Part shown: piece by piece, positions 16,136-24,824 of the stretch | Layout: the number at the start of each line of letters is the position of its first letter | How positions within the stretch are numbered: position 1 is the stretch's first letter | NCBI RefSeq assembly: GCF_013464485.1 | Contig: NZ_RAUX01000005.1 | Coordinates: 34,184 to 98,183, forward strand | Direction: 5' to 3' | Length of the DNA stretch: 64,000 nt | DNA from: Stenotrophomonas maltophilia | GTDB taxonomy: Bacteria; Pseudomonadota; Gammaproteobacteria; Xanthomonadales; Xanthomonadaceae | The notes under the pieces: generated by a model | What the model saw: only the letters and a program-made list of their open reading frames with translations | Databases searched by the model: none | Told to the model about the DNA's origin: nothing | Made by a program: the position numbers and the translations under genes

Positions 16136-18679
16136 ATGTCCTTGGTCGAATACCGCCGCAAGCGCCGCTTTGACCAGACCAAGGAGCCGGAACCTGGCAA
16201 AGCGCTGCCCCAAGGGCAGCGCGCCATTTTCGTGGTCCAACTCCACCACGCCAGCCGCCGGCACTACGACTTCCGGCTGCAAATCGGCGACGCCCTGAAG
16301 AGTTGGGCCGTCCCCAAAGGCCCCAGTTACGACCCCAAGGTCAAGCGCATGGCCGTGGAAGTAGAAGACCATCCCGTCGACTACGCCAGCTTCGAAGGCG
16401 AGATCCCCAAAGGGCAATACGGCGGTGGGCACGTGGCCCAGTTTGATCACGGCGTCTGGGCCACCCAAGGAGACCCAGAGGCACAACTTGCCAAGGGTCA
16501 CCTGCGCTTCGAGCTGTTTGGCACCAAGCTCAAAGGCGGGTGGCACCTGGTCCGCTCCGGCAAGCCTGCCCGTCAGCCGCAGTGGCTGTTGTTCAAGGAC
16601 GACGATGCGTATGCGAGCGATCTGGAAGCGGACGATCTGCTCGCCGATGTGTCGGCGGCCCCAACGGCAGACATCAAGAGGGCCGGCGGCGGTAAAGCCG
16701 ACAAGAAGAAGCTCAAAGCCCTCCCTGCAAAGCGTGCGCGACGGAAGAACTGGGCCAAGAAGGCCTTGGCCCTGCCCAAAGCGAAAGAGGCGGCCCCGCC
16801 TTCCGGCCCCTTCGTGCCCCAGTTGGCCAAGCTGGGGGACGCCCCACCGCAGGGCGACCAATGGGTCCATGAGATCAAGTGGGACGGGTATCGGATCCTC
16901 GCAACGGTCGCCGATGGGGCCGTCCGGCTCTGGTCCCGGAACGCGTTGGAGTGGACCGACAAGATCCCCGAGATACGCGACGCAGTAGCGGCATTGGGCC
17001 TCACTTCTGCGGCTTTGGATGGCGAACTCATCGCCGGATCGGGCACCAAGGAGGACTTCAACCTGCTCCAGGCGACATTGTCCGGGGAGCGGCAAGGCGC
17101 GCTGGCCTACGCGCTCTTCGACCTGCTGCACATCGATGGCGTGGACGTGGCCGCAGCACCTCTGTTGGAGCGTAAGGCGCTCCTGCAGGAGCTGCTGGAG
17201 GGCCAAGCCGGCCATTTGGCCTTCAGCTCTCACGTCCAAGGCGACGGCAACGAGGCCTACCGCCTGGCGGGCGAACAGCACTTTGAAGGCATCATTTCCA
17301 AGCGCGCCGATCGCGGCTACCACACCGGCCGCAGCGACGACTGGCGCAAGACCAAGCAGCTGGCCAGCGATGAGTTCGCAGTGGTGGGCTATACGGCCCC
17401 CAAAGGAAGCCGCAGCGGCTTTGGCTCGCTCCTTCTGGCCAAACCTGACCCCAAACACGGTTGGCTCTACGTGGGCCGGGTGGGCACCGGGTTCTCCGAC
17501 GCGTTGATCAAGGACGTGAGCAAGAGGATCCAAGGGGGAGGCAAGAAGCCGACGGCCTACGTGCCCACGGAGGACACCGATCTCCGGGCCGCTACTTGGT
17601 TCGAGCCGCGCTTTGTGGTGGAGGTGTTCTATCGCGGCATCGGCGGACAGCAACTGCTGCGCCAGGCTTCCTTGAAAGCCGTGAGGGCCGACAAGGACGT
17701 GGCCGATCTGACCGACTCAGACCGCGCCCCGGTAAAGGGCGGCCGCGGGAAGCGGGCATCGGCGGTGTCTTCTGCCCGCAAGACCGCCCCAACGCCTCAA
17801 GCCGATCGCATGCCGCCCAAGCTGTCCTCCCCGAGCAAGGTCCTTTTCCCTGGCGACGGCTATACCAAGCAAGACGTTTGGGATTACTACTCGGCGGTCA
17901 TGGATCACCTGCTCCCAGAGGTGATCAATCGGCCCCTCTCGATCATTCGCTGCCCCGCCGGCACCGGCAAGCCTTGCTTCTTCCAGAAGCACCACACCGC
18001 CGGGCTGGAGCTGGTGGACTCGGTCAAGTTGAAGGAGGACAGCGGCATCAACGCCCACTACCTCGTAGTGCGCGACGCGGCCAGCTTGCTGGAGCTGGTC
18101 CAGTTCAATGCCCTGGAGTTCCATCCGTGGGGAAGCCACGCGGAGGAGCCCGACCGGGCGGATCGGGTCGTGTTCGACCTGGATCCCTGCCCGGACGTGC
18201 CCTTCGCCGAAGTGAAAAGGGCCGCCACCGATATCCGGGAGCTTTTGGTCCAGCTGGAGTTGGAGTCCTTCCTTCGGGTATCCGGAGGCAAGGGCCTGCA
18301 TGTCGTGGTGCCCCTCAACCCGGGGTGCGACTGGGACCTGACCAAGCGCTTCGCCAAAGGATTCGCCGACGCGCTGGCCCAGTCGGAACCTCAGCGGTTC
18401 TTGGCCACCGCCACCAAGGCCCTGCGAAACAAGCGGATATTCGTCGATTACCTCCGCAACGGACGAGGAGCCACCGCCGTGGCGTCCTATTCACTGCGAG
18501 GGAGGCCTGGCGCTCCGGTGGCCATGCCCTTGGCGTGGAGTGAGCTGGCCAAGCTCAAGCGGGCTGACGCGTTCACGATCAAGGACGTGCCGGGCAAGCT
18601 GAAACGTCGCCGCAAGGATCCTTGGGAGGGCATCGATGCGTTGAAGCAGAACTTGTCGAAATGGGCCCGAAACGACTAG
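16136..18679 (+). CDS. ligD: Multifunctional ATP-dependent DNA ligase D
   Basis: 847 residues with three domains in Pseudomonas-type order. The N-terminal 3'-phosphoesterase spans about 1-160 (FVVQLHHASRRHYDFRLQ; WAVPKGPSYDPKVKRMAVEV). The ligase spans about 220-520, with the nucleotidyl-accepting Lys248 in HEIKWDGYR and motif HFEGIISKRAD. The C-terminal primase-polymerase has DRVVFDLDPCPDVPF, RVSGGKGLHVVVPL and KRIFVDYLRN. All catalytic motifs look intact. With Ku it makes a complete NHEJ system for double-strand-break repair. Confidence 0.95.
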   Translation: MSLVEYRRKRRFDQTKEPEPGKALPQGQRAIFVVQLHHASRRHYDFRLQIGDALKSWAVPKGPSYDPKVKRMAVEVEDHPVDYASFEGEIPKGQYGGGHVAQFDHGVWATQGDPEAQLAKGHLRFELFGTKLKGGWHLVRSGKPARQPQWLLFKDDDAYASDLEADDLLADVSAAPTADIKRAGGGKADKKKLKALPAKRARRKNWAKKALALPKAKEAAPPSGPFVPQLAKLGDAPPQGDQWVHEIKWDGYRILATVADGAVRLWSRNALEWTDKIPEIRDAVAALGLTSAALDGELIAGSGTKEDFNLLQATLSGERQGALAYALFDLLHIDGVDVAAAPLLERKALLQELLEGQAGHLAFSSHVQGDGNEAYRLAGEQHFEGIISKRADRGYHTGRSDDWRKTKQLASDEFAVVGYTAPKGSRSGFGSLLLAKPDPKHGWLYVGRVGTGFSDALIKDVSKRIQGGGKKPTAYVPTEDTDLRAATWFEPRFVVEVFYRGIGGQQLLRQASLKAVRADKDVADLTDSDRAPVKGGRGKRASAVSSARKTAPTPQADRMPPKLSSPSKVLFPGDGYTKQDVWDYYSAVMDHLLPEVINRPLSIIRCPAGTGKPCFFQKHHTAGLELVDSVKLKEDSGINAHYLVVRDAASLLELVQFNALEFHPWGSHAEEPDRADRVVFDLDPCPDVPFAEVKRAATDIRELLVQLELESFLRVSGGKGLHVVVPLNPGCDWDLTKRFAKGFADALAQSEPQRFLATATKALRNKRIFVDYLRNGRGATAVASYSLRGRPGAPVAMPLAWSELAKLKRADAFTIKDVPGKLKRRRKDPWEGIDALKQNLSKWARND

Positions 18680-18785
18680 CCGCTATCCCCGCGGTCGTGT
18701 CCGAGCGTAGACGGGCAGACGCGAGCGTCGTTGGCAGCTGCCGAGCACGTGATGAGCACGCGGGCTTGATGCCGGCTCCTGTCCA

Positions 18786-19355
18786 ATGAGCCTCATGCAG
18801 TGCGATGCTCCCGCTCCGACCCCGGTGACCGTCTGGACCATCGGGCATTCCACTCGACCTTGGGACGAGTTCTTACACCTGCTGTTCGCACAAGGCATCT
18901 CGGCGATCGCGGACGTGCGTCGTTTCCCAGGATCGCGTCGTCACCCTTGGTTCGCATCCGAGCAGATGGCTAAAACGCTGCCAGCGCACGGCGTGGAGTA
19001 TCTTTGGATTCCTGAACTGGGCGGGCGGCGCAAGGTGCAGCCGGATTCGCCCAATGGTGCGTGGGACAACGCCGCGTTTCAGGGCTACGCAGACCACATG
19101 GCGACCGCCGAGTTCGCCGGCGGGCTATCGAAGGTGCTTGCACTGGGGGGCGAACATCGGACCGCGCTGATGTGCGCGGAGGCACCGTGGTGGCGTTGCC
19201 ACCGACGTCTCATCTCCGACCTGCTGACGCACCGGGGCCATGAGGTGCTGCACATCGTGTCCCACGCCGAACCCAAACCGCATCCGCTGAACCCGATGGC
19301 GCAGGCCGTCGGGCCAGCGCTTGTCTACCCACCGGCTCAGACGGAGCTGTTCTGA
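18786..19355 (+). CDS. DUF488 family protein
   Basis: 189 residues. Family features include VWTIGHSTRPWDEFLHLL near the N-terminus, ADVRRFPGSRRHPWF, YLWIPELGGRRK, and the Cys-containing ALMCAEAPWWRCHRRLI near residue 128. The HIVSHAEPKPHPLN tail is also typical. DUF488 proteins are cytosolic and of unknown biochemical role. This one follows ligD after a 106-bp gap and is probably transcribed separately. Confidence 0.88.
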   Translation: MSLMQCDAPAPTPVTVWTIGHSTRPWDEFLHLLFAQGISAIADVRRFPGSRRHPWFASEQMAKTLPAHGVEYLWIPELGGRRKVQPDSPNGAWDNAAFQGYADHMATAEFAGGLSKVLALGGEHRTALMCAEAPWWRCHRRLISDLLTHRGHEVLHIVSHAEPKPHPLNPMAQAVGPALVYPPAQTELF

Positions 19356-19376
19356 ACCAACCAGTAGGGCGATCGC

Positions 19377-19505
19377 GTGTCGGGCCCGCTCGGCGCATTT
19401 TCTCCCTATCGAAGCTATGCGGACATGTCGGCTGCCTTGCAGTTGGCGCGCGCTTGCCGCACGGTGTTGTTGATAGACGACGGGCAGCCGCGCAACCCTG
19501 CCTGA
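19377..19505 (+). pseudogene. Remnant of a thioredoxin-reductase-like FAD oxidoreductase
   Basis: The frame from GTG 19377 to TGA 19503-19505 reads AFSPYRSYADMSAALQLARA followed by CRTVLLIDDGQPRNPA. This matches the N-terminal dinucleotide-binding region of TrxR-like NAD(P)/FAD oxidoreductases (GGSYAGLSAALQLARARR.VLV.D.G.PRN). The Gly-rich loop is degraded and the protein stops after about 42 residues, so it is a broken gene end. It suggests a deletion or insertion event here. Confidence 0.6.
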
Positions 19506-19683
19506 ATCGGCTTAGGCGGTCGTCCCTGGTCCCAGCTTCAGGTAATGGATCGGAGGCTGCCCCGTCAGAAAGTTGGCGTTCTCCTGAGGGATTCAGACTG
19601 GCTTTCGATCTTCATGTCTGCCATGAAGTAGTCTGGGATGGATGGTGAAGCGCAGGTTAGAAAACGATGCAAGGGGGAGGGGA
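19506..19683. other. Non-coding DNA downstream of the oxidoreductase remnant
   Basis: No recognisable gene. It contains a G-rich ribosome site (AAGGGGGAGGGG) used by the next gene. It may be the decayed remainder of the oxidoreductase locus. Confidence 0.4.
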
Positions 19684-19953
19684 ATGAGGAGTGCTCAGTA
19701 TGATTCGCTTTGCAGCGCGCTCGATAGGATACATGGACGGCAAGCGCTGACGGATTTCGCCTCGGATTGGGGCCTCCACCGCAGTCCCAGCGAGGATGGC
19801 ACAGTGGAGGTATGGAAAGGCGCGGCGATGGGGGCTGGCGTTGAGATCTTGTTGCTTCCGCCCGTGTCCGCTTCCAGCGACTGGGCCATCTCGACGCTGG
19901 TCACGGTCGGAGGCCGGGTCGAGCATGTCAGGCGGCGTCCGTTTCGGATCTGA
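19684..19953 (+). CDS. Small hypothetical protein
   Basis: 89 residues from the ATG at 19684, chosen for the strong AAGGGGGAGGGGA site. The sequence is soluble (ALTDFASDWGLHRSPSEDG; ISTLVTVGGRVEHVRRRPF). No family recognised. It stands alone between a pseudogene and a convergent membrane protein gene. Confidence 0.5.
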   Translation: MRSAQYDSLCSALDRIHGRQALTDFASDWGLHRSPSEDGTVEVWKGAAMGAGVEILLLPPVSASSDWAISTLVTVGGRVEHVRRRPFRI

Positions 19954-20009
19954 CGAAGAGTGGCTGCTAAACGCCTACCACGGCTTTCCTTGGTGCAGCC
20001 AATACTGGG

Positions 20010-20288
20010 TCAGCAGGGAGGCGGTGCGTCGGTTCGTCGACGTCGACGCCAAGCCAGGATCTGTCCCACCACGGCCGTGAGCAGCAGCAGGGCATTGGTC
20101 ACCACAAACACCGTTGACCCCAAAAGTGCACTGTAGACGGTGAAAAGGGTGGACGCGGTCATCTGACCGACGAACAGCCACTTGGAGACCGTTTCGGGGT
20201 GGGGAGACTGCCACTGTTTGATCATTTGCCGGACCAGCGTGGCAATCAGCACTACGGTTGCAGCCCAGCCGAGAACATCAGGATGCAT
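20010..20288 (-). CDS. SemiSWEET/PQ-loop small membrane protein
   Basis: 92 residues with three TM helices: VLGWAATVVLIATLVRQMIK, VGQMTASTLFTVYSALLG, and VFVVTNALLLLTAVVGQILA, followed by RRRRR. The PQ-loop position is taken by a similar VRQMIKQW turn, and the three-helix layout fits bacterial SemiSWEET sugar transporters, which dimerise. The next gene upstream ends six bases away. The substrate is unknown. Confidence 0.7.
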   Translation of the reverse strand: MHPDVLGWAATVVLIATLVRQMIKQWQSPHPETVSKWLFVGQMTASTLFTVYSALLGSTVFVVTNALLLLTAVVGQILAWRRRRRTDAPPPC

Positions 20289-20294
20289 GGCCGC

Positions 20295-20549
20295 TCACCC
20301 GTCCTTTGAGTCGTGGACAGTTGAACCGTCTTGGTCGTGCGCCGGGCGCTTATGAGGCTCCTCAATGATTTCCTTGTTGAGGATGCGAACCTCACCCACC
20401 ATCAGCAGGCGCATGTCGCGCACGATGTAGTCGGCCAACGCCTCATTGGTGATGTCGTCACCGGCGATGTCCAGCCGGAAGCCTTGGCCCTGAATCCCGC
20501 CCCCGTTGCTGAAATCAATCTCGAAATCAAAGCACACCCGCTTATCCAT
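20295..20549 (-). CDS. Small acidic hypothetical protein
   Basis: 84 residues from the ATG at 20549 with GGAGAGGG upstream. The N-terminal half reads as a small beta-alpha domain (RVCFDFEIDFSNGGGIQGQG; LADYIVRDMRLLMVGEVRIL), then a polar tail. Similar short proteins are widespread in proteobacteria, but I cannot assign a function. It is probably co-transcribed with the SemiSWEET-like gene six bases downstream. Confidence 0.65.
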   Translation of the reverse strand: MDKRVCFDFEIDFSNGGGIQGQGFRLDIAGDDITNEALADYIVRDMRLLMVGEVRILNKEIIEEPHKRPAHDQDGSTVHDSKDG

Positions 20550-20668
20550 GTTGCCCTCTCCATCGGTGAGATTGGGCGGCACTGAAGGGCCGCTTGCTAC
20601 GCTAAAGGCGATCATCGGCGTAAGGGGGCAGCCCACAACTGGCCCCATGCCCGGATCTGAGGGCAGGC

Positions 20669-22345
20669 TCACTGCCGTTCCCGCTTTCGGCGGTCGTAGA
20701 GTTTCATGTCTGCGCGATTGATGGTATCGGCCACCGATTCCGAGGGCCGACCAATGGCGCAACCGCCGGAAAAGCGGATCGGTGCCTCGCCGGCGCGCTC
20801 GTGGTAGGTGTCCTCCAACACGCTCAGCCGTTCCAACGTCGCATCGGGGACGAACACGAGGAACTCGTCGCCCCCGAGCCGAACCACCGCTTCCTCGCCT
20901 TGGAGCGGGGCGGACAGGAAAGCCACGAAGTCGACCAGCACCTTGTCGCCTTGGGCGTGGCCTTGGGTGTCGTTGACTTCTTTGAAGTGGTCCAAGTCAA
21001 ACACCAGACAGCCCCACCCATCGAACTGCTGGTGGGCCAGATCGGCCAAGTAGCGACGGTTGAACGCTCGGGTGAGCGGGTCGCGGGTCGCCAAGTCGTG
21101 GAGCTGCTGCTCAGTCGTGATGTCTTGCGCGTGGCCCAGCACGTAGGGCGGTTGGGCTTCTGTGTCCAGCACGTTGTGATACGCCCAGAAGCGGCGCGAT
21201 CCGTCGCGGGCCACCAGCTCCATCATGCCCGAGTCGCTCTCGTTTTCCCGGATGCGATCCAAGTAAGCCTTGAACGCGTCCTGCTTGCTCTGGGGAATGA
21301 GCTCGGCCAGCGATCGGCCGACGACGTCACCCTCCGAGAGACCCAGTGAGTGCGAGGCCGCAGGGTTGACCGACGTGACCGTCCCGTCCAAGGAATGCGT
21401 GCAGATGAGGCCGAGGCTGTGTTGGAACAGCCTGCGGTAGCGTGCCTCGCTATGCGCCAAGGCCTCGACCGCCGCCCGTTGCTCCGTCACGTCTTGGATC
21501 GCGCCGATCAATCGGGCACCGGTTTCGGTCTCTTCCCGCTGGCCCACCACGTGGACCCACGTGCGCTCCCCCGAAAGCTTGCTGGACGGAAGGGTCAAAT
21601 CGATGGGCACACCCGATGAGATACAGTCTTCCAGGGCGGCCTCCAGCCGCTGCCGTGCGCCTTCCGGACACAGGGCAATCGCCGTGTCCAGGCCGGGCAC
21701 CGCGTCGTCAGAGACGTCATGGATCCTCCGGGTCTCCTTGGTCCATTTGATTTCTCCAGTTCCAAGCACCAGCTCCCACCCTCCGACCTTGGCCAGTGCA
21801 TTGGTGCGCTCCAGAAAGAACTGGCTTCTCTGAAAACGCCGTTGCAAGGCCTGGGATTCGCTGACCCGCTCAAGAAGGCGAGCGCGCTGCTGCATGCCGA
21901 CTGCGGCGGCCTGGGCCAAGCATGACAGGGCTGCTCCCTGCTCCGCTGAGATCGTTCCCGGGTTTGGGCTGAGCAGGCAAAGCGTTCCCACGTTCTGGCC
22001 ATTGGCGCTGATGGGCGCGCCGACATAGTGGCGGACGAAAGGAGGACCCAAGACCAACGGGTTGGTCGAAAAGCGGGCATCCTGGCCGGCGTCTGCCACC
22101 TCAAACGGCTCATCGGACTGGATGGCCCAGGTGCAGAAGGCAATGTCGCGGGGCGTCTCGTCCACACCGGGAAGGCCTATCTGGGCCTTGAACCATTGGC
22201 GGTCCCCGTCCACCAAGGAGATCAGGGCGACCGGCATGCCCGTCATGTTTCTCGCGGCCCGCATCAGCGCATCGAAAAAGGGCTCGGGGTCGGAATCCAG
22301 GATCCGCAACGACTCCAGAGCAAACTGACGGGCGGCCTCAGCCAT
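20669..22345 (-). CDS. GAF-PAS-PAS diguanylate cyclase
   Basis: 558 residues, no TM segment. A GAF domain lies at about 10-155 (ALISLVDGDRQWFKAQIGLP; FVRHYVGAPISANGQNVGTL). Two PAS domains follow at about 185-290 and 300-415 (DVTEQRAAVEAL; LICTHSLDGTVTSVNPAA). A GGDEF domain with intact VRLGGDEFLVF near 490 indicates c-di-GMP synthesis. The residues just before it (QGEEAVVRL) lack the RxxD inhibitory site, so product inhibition by the usual route is not expected. The output could include the nearby pili, which is inference. Confidence 0.9.
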   Translation of the reverse strand: MAEAARQFALESLRILDSDPEPFFDALMRAARNMTGMPVALISLVDGDRQWFKAQIGLPGVDETPRDIAFCTWAIQSDEPFEVADAGQDARFSTNPLVLGPPFVRHYVGAPISANGQNVGTLCLLSPNPGTISAEQGAALSCLAQAAAVGMQQRARLLERVSESQALQRRFQRSQFFLERTNALAKVGGWELVLGTGEIKWTKETRRIHDVSDDAVPGLDTAIALCPEGARQRLEAALEDCISSGVPIDLTLPSSKLSGERTWVHVVGQREETETGARLIGAIQDVTEQRAAVEALAHSEARYRRLFQHSLGLICTHSLDGTVTSVNPAASHSLGLSEGDVVGRSLAELIPQSKQDAFKAYLDRIRENESDSGMMELVARDGSRRFWAYHNVLDTEAQPPYVLGHAQDITTEQQLHDLATRDPLTRAFNRRYLADLAHQQFDGWGCLVFDLDHFKEVNDTQGHAQGDKVLVDFVAFLSAPLQGEEAVVRLGGDEFLVFVPDATLERLSVLEDTYHERAGEAPIRFSGGCAIGRPSESVADTINRADMKLYDRRKRERQ

Positions 22346-22730
22346 CGGTCACCTCTATCACGGTAGGCTACCGCTCTAGCTTAGTCAGGGAATGCGTGTT
22401 GGGCCGGTGAACCCTACAGTATGGCCCTCCGCCATCGCGCCTCCGCTCCGCACCACGCTAAGCATTGCTCCCGCTGTCCAAAGCTTTGCCGGCGCCCGGT
22501 AGCCCTTGGACATTGCGGCATTGCATGGTGGAAGGTGGGGGTGGGCACGGTCAGTCCCCCGCAACCGCCGAGGCCTGCTCCAGTGGTCGGCGTACGGCAT
22601 CCCCTCAGTGACTCTTGAGGGTCAACCTCCGTGGCAGTTGCCACGGGAGAGCCGGGGTTGGGCCGTTGAGGATTTACAGCGGTCTCGCAAAAGGGCAGGA
22701 TCGGGGTTTGACCAACCCCAAGGGAAAGCC
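22346..22730. other. Spacer between the cyclase and the H-NS-like gene; possible element boundary
   Basis: 385 bp without a recognisable gene. It serves as promoter region for both divergent genes. It lies where the style of the sequence changes: to the right the repeated cassettes begin. No integrase or tRNA was found to mark an end. Confidence 0.4.
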
Positions 22731-23117
22731 GTGGCACTTACGCTTGAACAAATCCGAAAGAAAAAGGCCGAGGCCGAGGCCTTGCTGGCCGAAATGGAAA
22801 AAGCCGAAAGCGAAGCGGTCGCCGCTGAAGCCGGGGCCAGCTTTGCAGGAGTCTATGAGACCTTGCAGCAGTTTGGGCAGCATTACACAACGAAGCAGAA
22901 GAACGATCTGAAGGCGCTGCTTGAGCCACGCAAGGCGGTTTCCGCGAGCGCCGGCATCAGTCGCGCCCCGAAGTTCCAGATCCCGGACGGCACCACCTGG
23001 GCTGGCACTGGACGTCAGCCGAAGGCCTTCCTTGCGTGGGCCGAAACCGCTGAAGGCAAGGCGTGGAAAAAGAAGCACCCGGACCAGGAATGGCCGGCGC
23101 ACCCGTTCAAGGCCTGA
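22731..23117 (+). CDS. H-NS family DNA-binding protein
   Basis: 128 residues from a GTG at 22731 (VALTLEQIRKKKAEAEALLA). The N-terminal half is a charged coiled coil for oligomerisation. The C-terminal DNA-binding part contains TTWAGTGRQPKAFLAW near residue 86 and ends KKHPDQEWPAHPFKA. It lacks the basic tail of the copy at 3302. It probably silences or structures the adjacent element, and may be element-encoded, as plasmid H-NS proteins often are. Confidence 0.87.
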   Translation: MALTLEQIRKKKAEAEALLAEMEKAESEAVAAEAGASFAGVYETLQQFGQHYTTKQKNDLKALLEPRKAVSASAGISRAPKFQIPDGTTWAGTGRQPKAFLAWAETAEGKAWKKKHPDQEWPAHPFKA

Positions 23118-23140
23118 TTGCCATTGAGCGTTGCAGACAG

Positions 23141-23166
23141 AGCCCCGGGAAACCGGGGCTTTTTTG
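23141..23166 (+). terminator. Terminator after the H-NS-like gene
   Basis: The hairpin AGCCCCGGGAAACCGGGGCT is followed by TTTTT. Placement 24 bases after the stop fits an intrinsic terminator. Confidence 0.9.
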
Positions 23167-23195
23167 TGGGCGTTGAAATCAAGGGAAGGCAAAGC

Positions 23196-23475
23196 GGGGC
23201 TGGGGCGGGAGCCCCGGCCCATGTCCTAACCCTCCCCGGAGGGGGCTTTTCAGGCGCGGCCCAGGCCGCGTTCTTTTGATCTCTTGAAAAGAAAAAAGCA
23301 ACGCCAAAATCAAAAGCGGCTCAAATCAAAAGCGTTGTGTGGAGAAGGGGCGGGAGGGGCCTCGGCTTCCGCCGGGCCCGGCGCTTGGCTGGAAAATGTG
23401 CTGCGCTTCAAGTTCTTCAACGCTTTGCTGCCATTTTGGCAGTTTTGATATTTAGTCGATAAAACGTAGGGTGAA
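23196..23475 (+). repeat. Intergenic cassette, copy A
   Basis: First full copy of a repeated non-coding cassette. The order is: GGGGCGGGAGCCCCGGCCC; CTCCCCGGAGGGGGCTTTTC (hairpin plus T-run); CGCGGCCCAGGCCGCGTTCT; an A-rich stretch with CAAAAGCGGCTCAAA; CTCGGCTTCCGCCGGGCCCG; GCGCTTGGCTGGAAAATGTG; then TTTAGTCGA at 23451-23459. The layout suggests a double terminator followed by a regulated promoter. It drives the small-gene operon starting near 23550. Confidence 0.85.
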
Positions 23476-23549
23476 AGTATTGCGATTTTTTGTAGGCGGC
23501 TTAGTTTGAGTGGGTAGCGAGGGAGTGCCCCCTCTTCAAAGGTTTTCGT

Positions 23550-23612
23550 ATGATTGCTTATGTTATTGGCCGGTCAGGCTTTGCTCCCCTTGGTTGTCGG
23601 GGGTGCTTCTAA
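23550..23612 (+). CDS. Possible 20-residue leader peptide
   Basis: ATG at 23550 preceded by AAAGG; it reads MIAYVIGRSGFAPLGCRGCF and stops at TAA 23610-23612, which overlaps the next ATG as TAATG. That overlap is typical of translational coupling. No homologue is known to me. It could be a chance frame. Confidence 0.35.
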   Translation: MIAYVIGRSGFAPLGCRGCF

Positions 23613-23908
23613 TGGCCCACCACCACGCCAGGCCCCTCCAACTCAAGTCGGGCGAATGGGGCGCCCGGGTGCCCACCCAGAATGTTCAGAACGGCGACAG
23701 GCTCACCGTGGTTGCCCGGAGCGGCAGCTCGTGGGAAGCCGTCGTGGTCGGCGTGGTTTGGCAAGGCCCGGAGGCCGCGATTTGTCAAACCGCCCGGGGG
23801 CTCATGCGGTGTGGGTGCTGCGGGGAAGTGGGGCAGAAAGGGGCCTATCCCTTCTCAACGTATCCGGCAGAAATGCAGCGTTGCGACGATTGCGGGGGTT
23901 CGGCATGA
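23612..23908 (+). CDS. Small zinc-ribbon-like hypothetical protein
   Basis: 98 residues. The C-terminal half has CGCCGEVGQKGAYPFSTYPA followed by EMQRCDDCGG, four or more cysteines in the spacing of a zinc ribbon. The N-terminal half (PLQLKSGEWGARVPTQNVQN) may be a small beta domain. It overlaps the next gene by four bases. Such proteins are common on plasmids; the function is unknown. Confidence 0.6.
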   Translation: MAHHHARPLQLKSGEWGARVPTQNVQNGDRLTVVARSGSSWEAVVVGVVWQGPEAAICQTARGLMRCGCCGEVGQKGAYPFSTYPAEMQRCDDCGGSA

Positions 23909-24126
23909 AGCCCCCAGCAACGCGTCGCCGCCGCTATTTCGCCTATCAACGCCGCTCGGGGTCCACGTGCTACTTCGACAAAGCCATGCATGCCCACCTG
24001 CAGCGGTATCCGCACACCATCGGCCATTACCAGCTCACGCGCTTCCTGGGCACCTCCGCGTTGCTGACCGCTGAAGAGGCGGCCGCCCAAGGATGGATGG
24101 CCAAGCCCAGCCGGAGGACCGCATGA
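23905..24126 (+). CDS. Small basic hypothetical protein
   Basis: 73 residues with a basic start (MKPPATRRRRYFAYQRRSGS). The rest (HAHLQRYPHTIGHYQLTRFL) has no recognisable domain. It overlaps the preceding zinc-ribbon gene by four bases (ATGA), so they are co-translated. Confidence 0.5.
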   Translation: MKPPATRRRRYFAYQRRSGSTCYFDKAMHAHLQRYPHTIGHYQLTRFLGTSALLTAEEAAAQGWMAKPSRRTA

Positions 24127-24166
24127 CAAGGCGCTACGTCCTCTGGCCCTCACAAGCAGGGTTCGA

Positions 24167-24406
24167 ATGAAAGAGTTGATTGAAATCGAGAACGCCGGTT
24201 ACCGCCACCGGGTCAAATACATGTGCGACTCAGAAGATGGCTTTGGCGTAGTGACTCGCCAGGAATACAGCTACCTCAAAGATGGGATTGTGGTCTGGAG
24301 TCAAGAGTTTCCGGCGGGCGTTTCGTTTCGTGAGATGGCCCTCGTTTTTATGGATTCGGGGTTGTATGTAAGAGCAGACCTGAAGGAGAAGAGGAGGAGC
24401 GGATGA
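24167..24406 (+). CDS. Small hypothetical protein
   Basis: 79 residues from ATG 24167 (MKELIEIENAGYRHRVKYMC). It looks like a small soluble beta-rich protein. The stop overlaps the start of the tandem-RHH gene. The base composition is lower in GC than its neighbours, suggesting separate origin. No family recognised. Confidence 0.55.
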   Translation: MKELIEIENAGYRHRVKYMCDSEDGFGVVTRQEYSYLKDGIVVWSQEFPAGVSFREMALVFMDSGLYVRADLKEKRRSG

Positions 24407-24774
24407 GCCGCTACACGCTACAACCCAAGCGGAACAACATGCCACTTGTGGAGACCATCCATGAAACGTGGATTGACGCGCCCAGCAAAGCCGCGTTTCA
24501 AGCCCTGGCCGCCGCGCAAGGCCTGAGCATGCGCGCTGCACTGGCTCAACTCATCGAGCAACACGCCCAGATTCGAGAACCGTTTTCCCCTCGATGCCCG
24601 ACGCCGTGGGCCGGAGAGGCAAAGGGGCGAGAGCGCTATAAAACCGCGCTTCCCAGTGTGCAGGTGGCTCCCCAGGTCGCCATGGCCCTGCTCATCGACG
24701 CCAACCGAATCGGCATTCGTCAGCCAGAAGCCGTTCGCCAGTTGGTCTGGCGATGCATCCAATCCAGCGCCTGA
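24403..24774 (+). CDS. Tandem ribbon-helix-helix-like protein, paralogue 1
   Basis: 123 residues. Two RHH-like units can be read: ETIHETWIDAPSKAAFQALA with AQGLSMRAALAQLIEQH, and YKTALPSVQVAPQVAMALLI with NRIGIRQPEAVRQLVWRCIQ. The linker IREPFSPR is shared with the paralogue at 35814 (IRQPFAPR). A duplicated RHH in one chain is the design of F TraY. DNA binding is therefore probable. The gene is followed directly by intergenic cassette B. A third, decayed copy lies at 34715. Confidence 0.65.
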   Translation: MSRYTLQPKRNNMPLVETIHETWIDAPSKAAFQALAAAQGLSMRAALAQLIEQHAQIREPFSPRCPTPWAGEAKGRERYKTALPSVQVAPQVAMALLIDANRIGIRQPEAVRQLVWRCIQSSA

Positions 24775-24824
24775 CGAATCGGACTGCCTTTTGCGGGCAT
24801 GGGGCCAAGGACAGCCACGCGGAC

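Noticed and set aside
15929-17653. Minus-strand 574-residue open frame
   Set aside because: Antisense of ligD, whose domain motifs are unambiguous.
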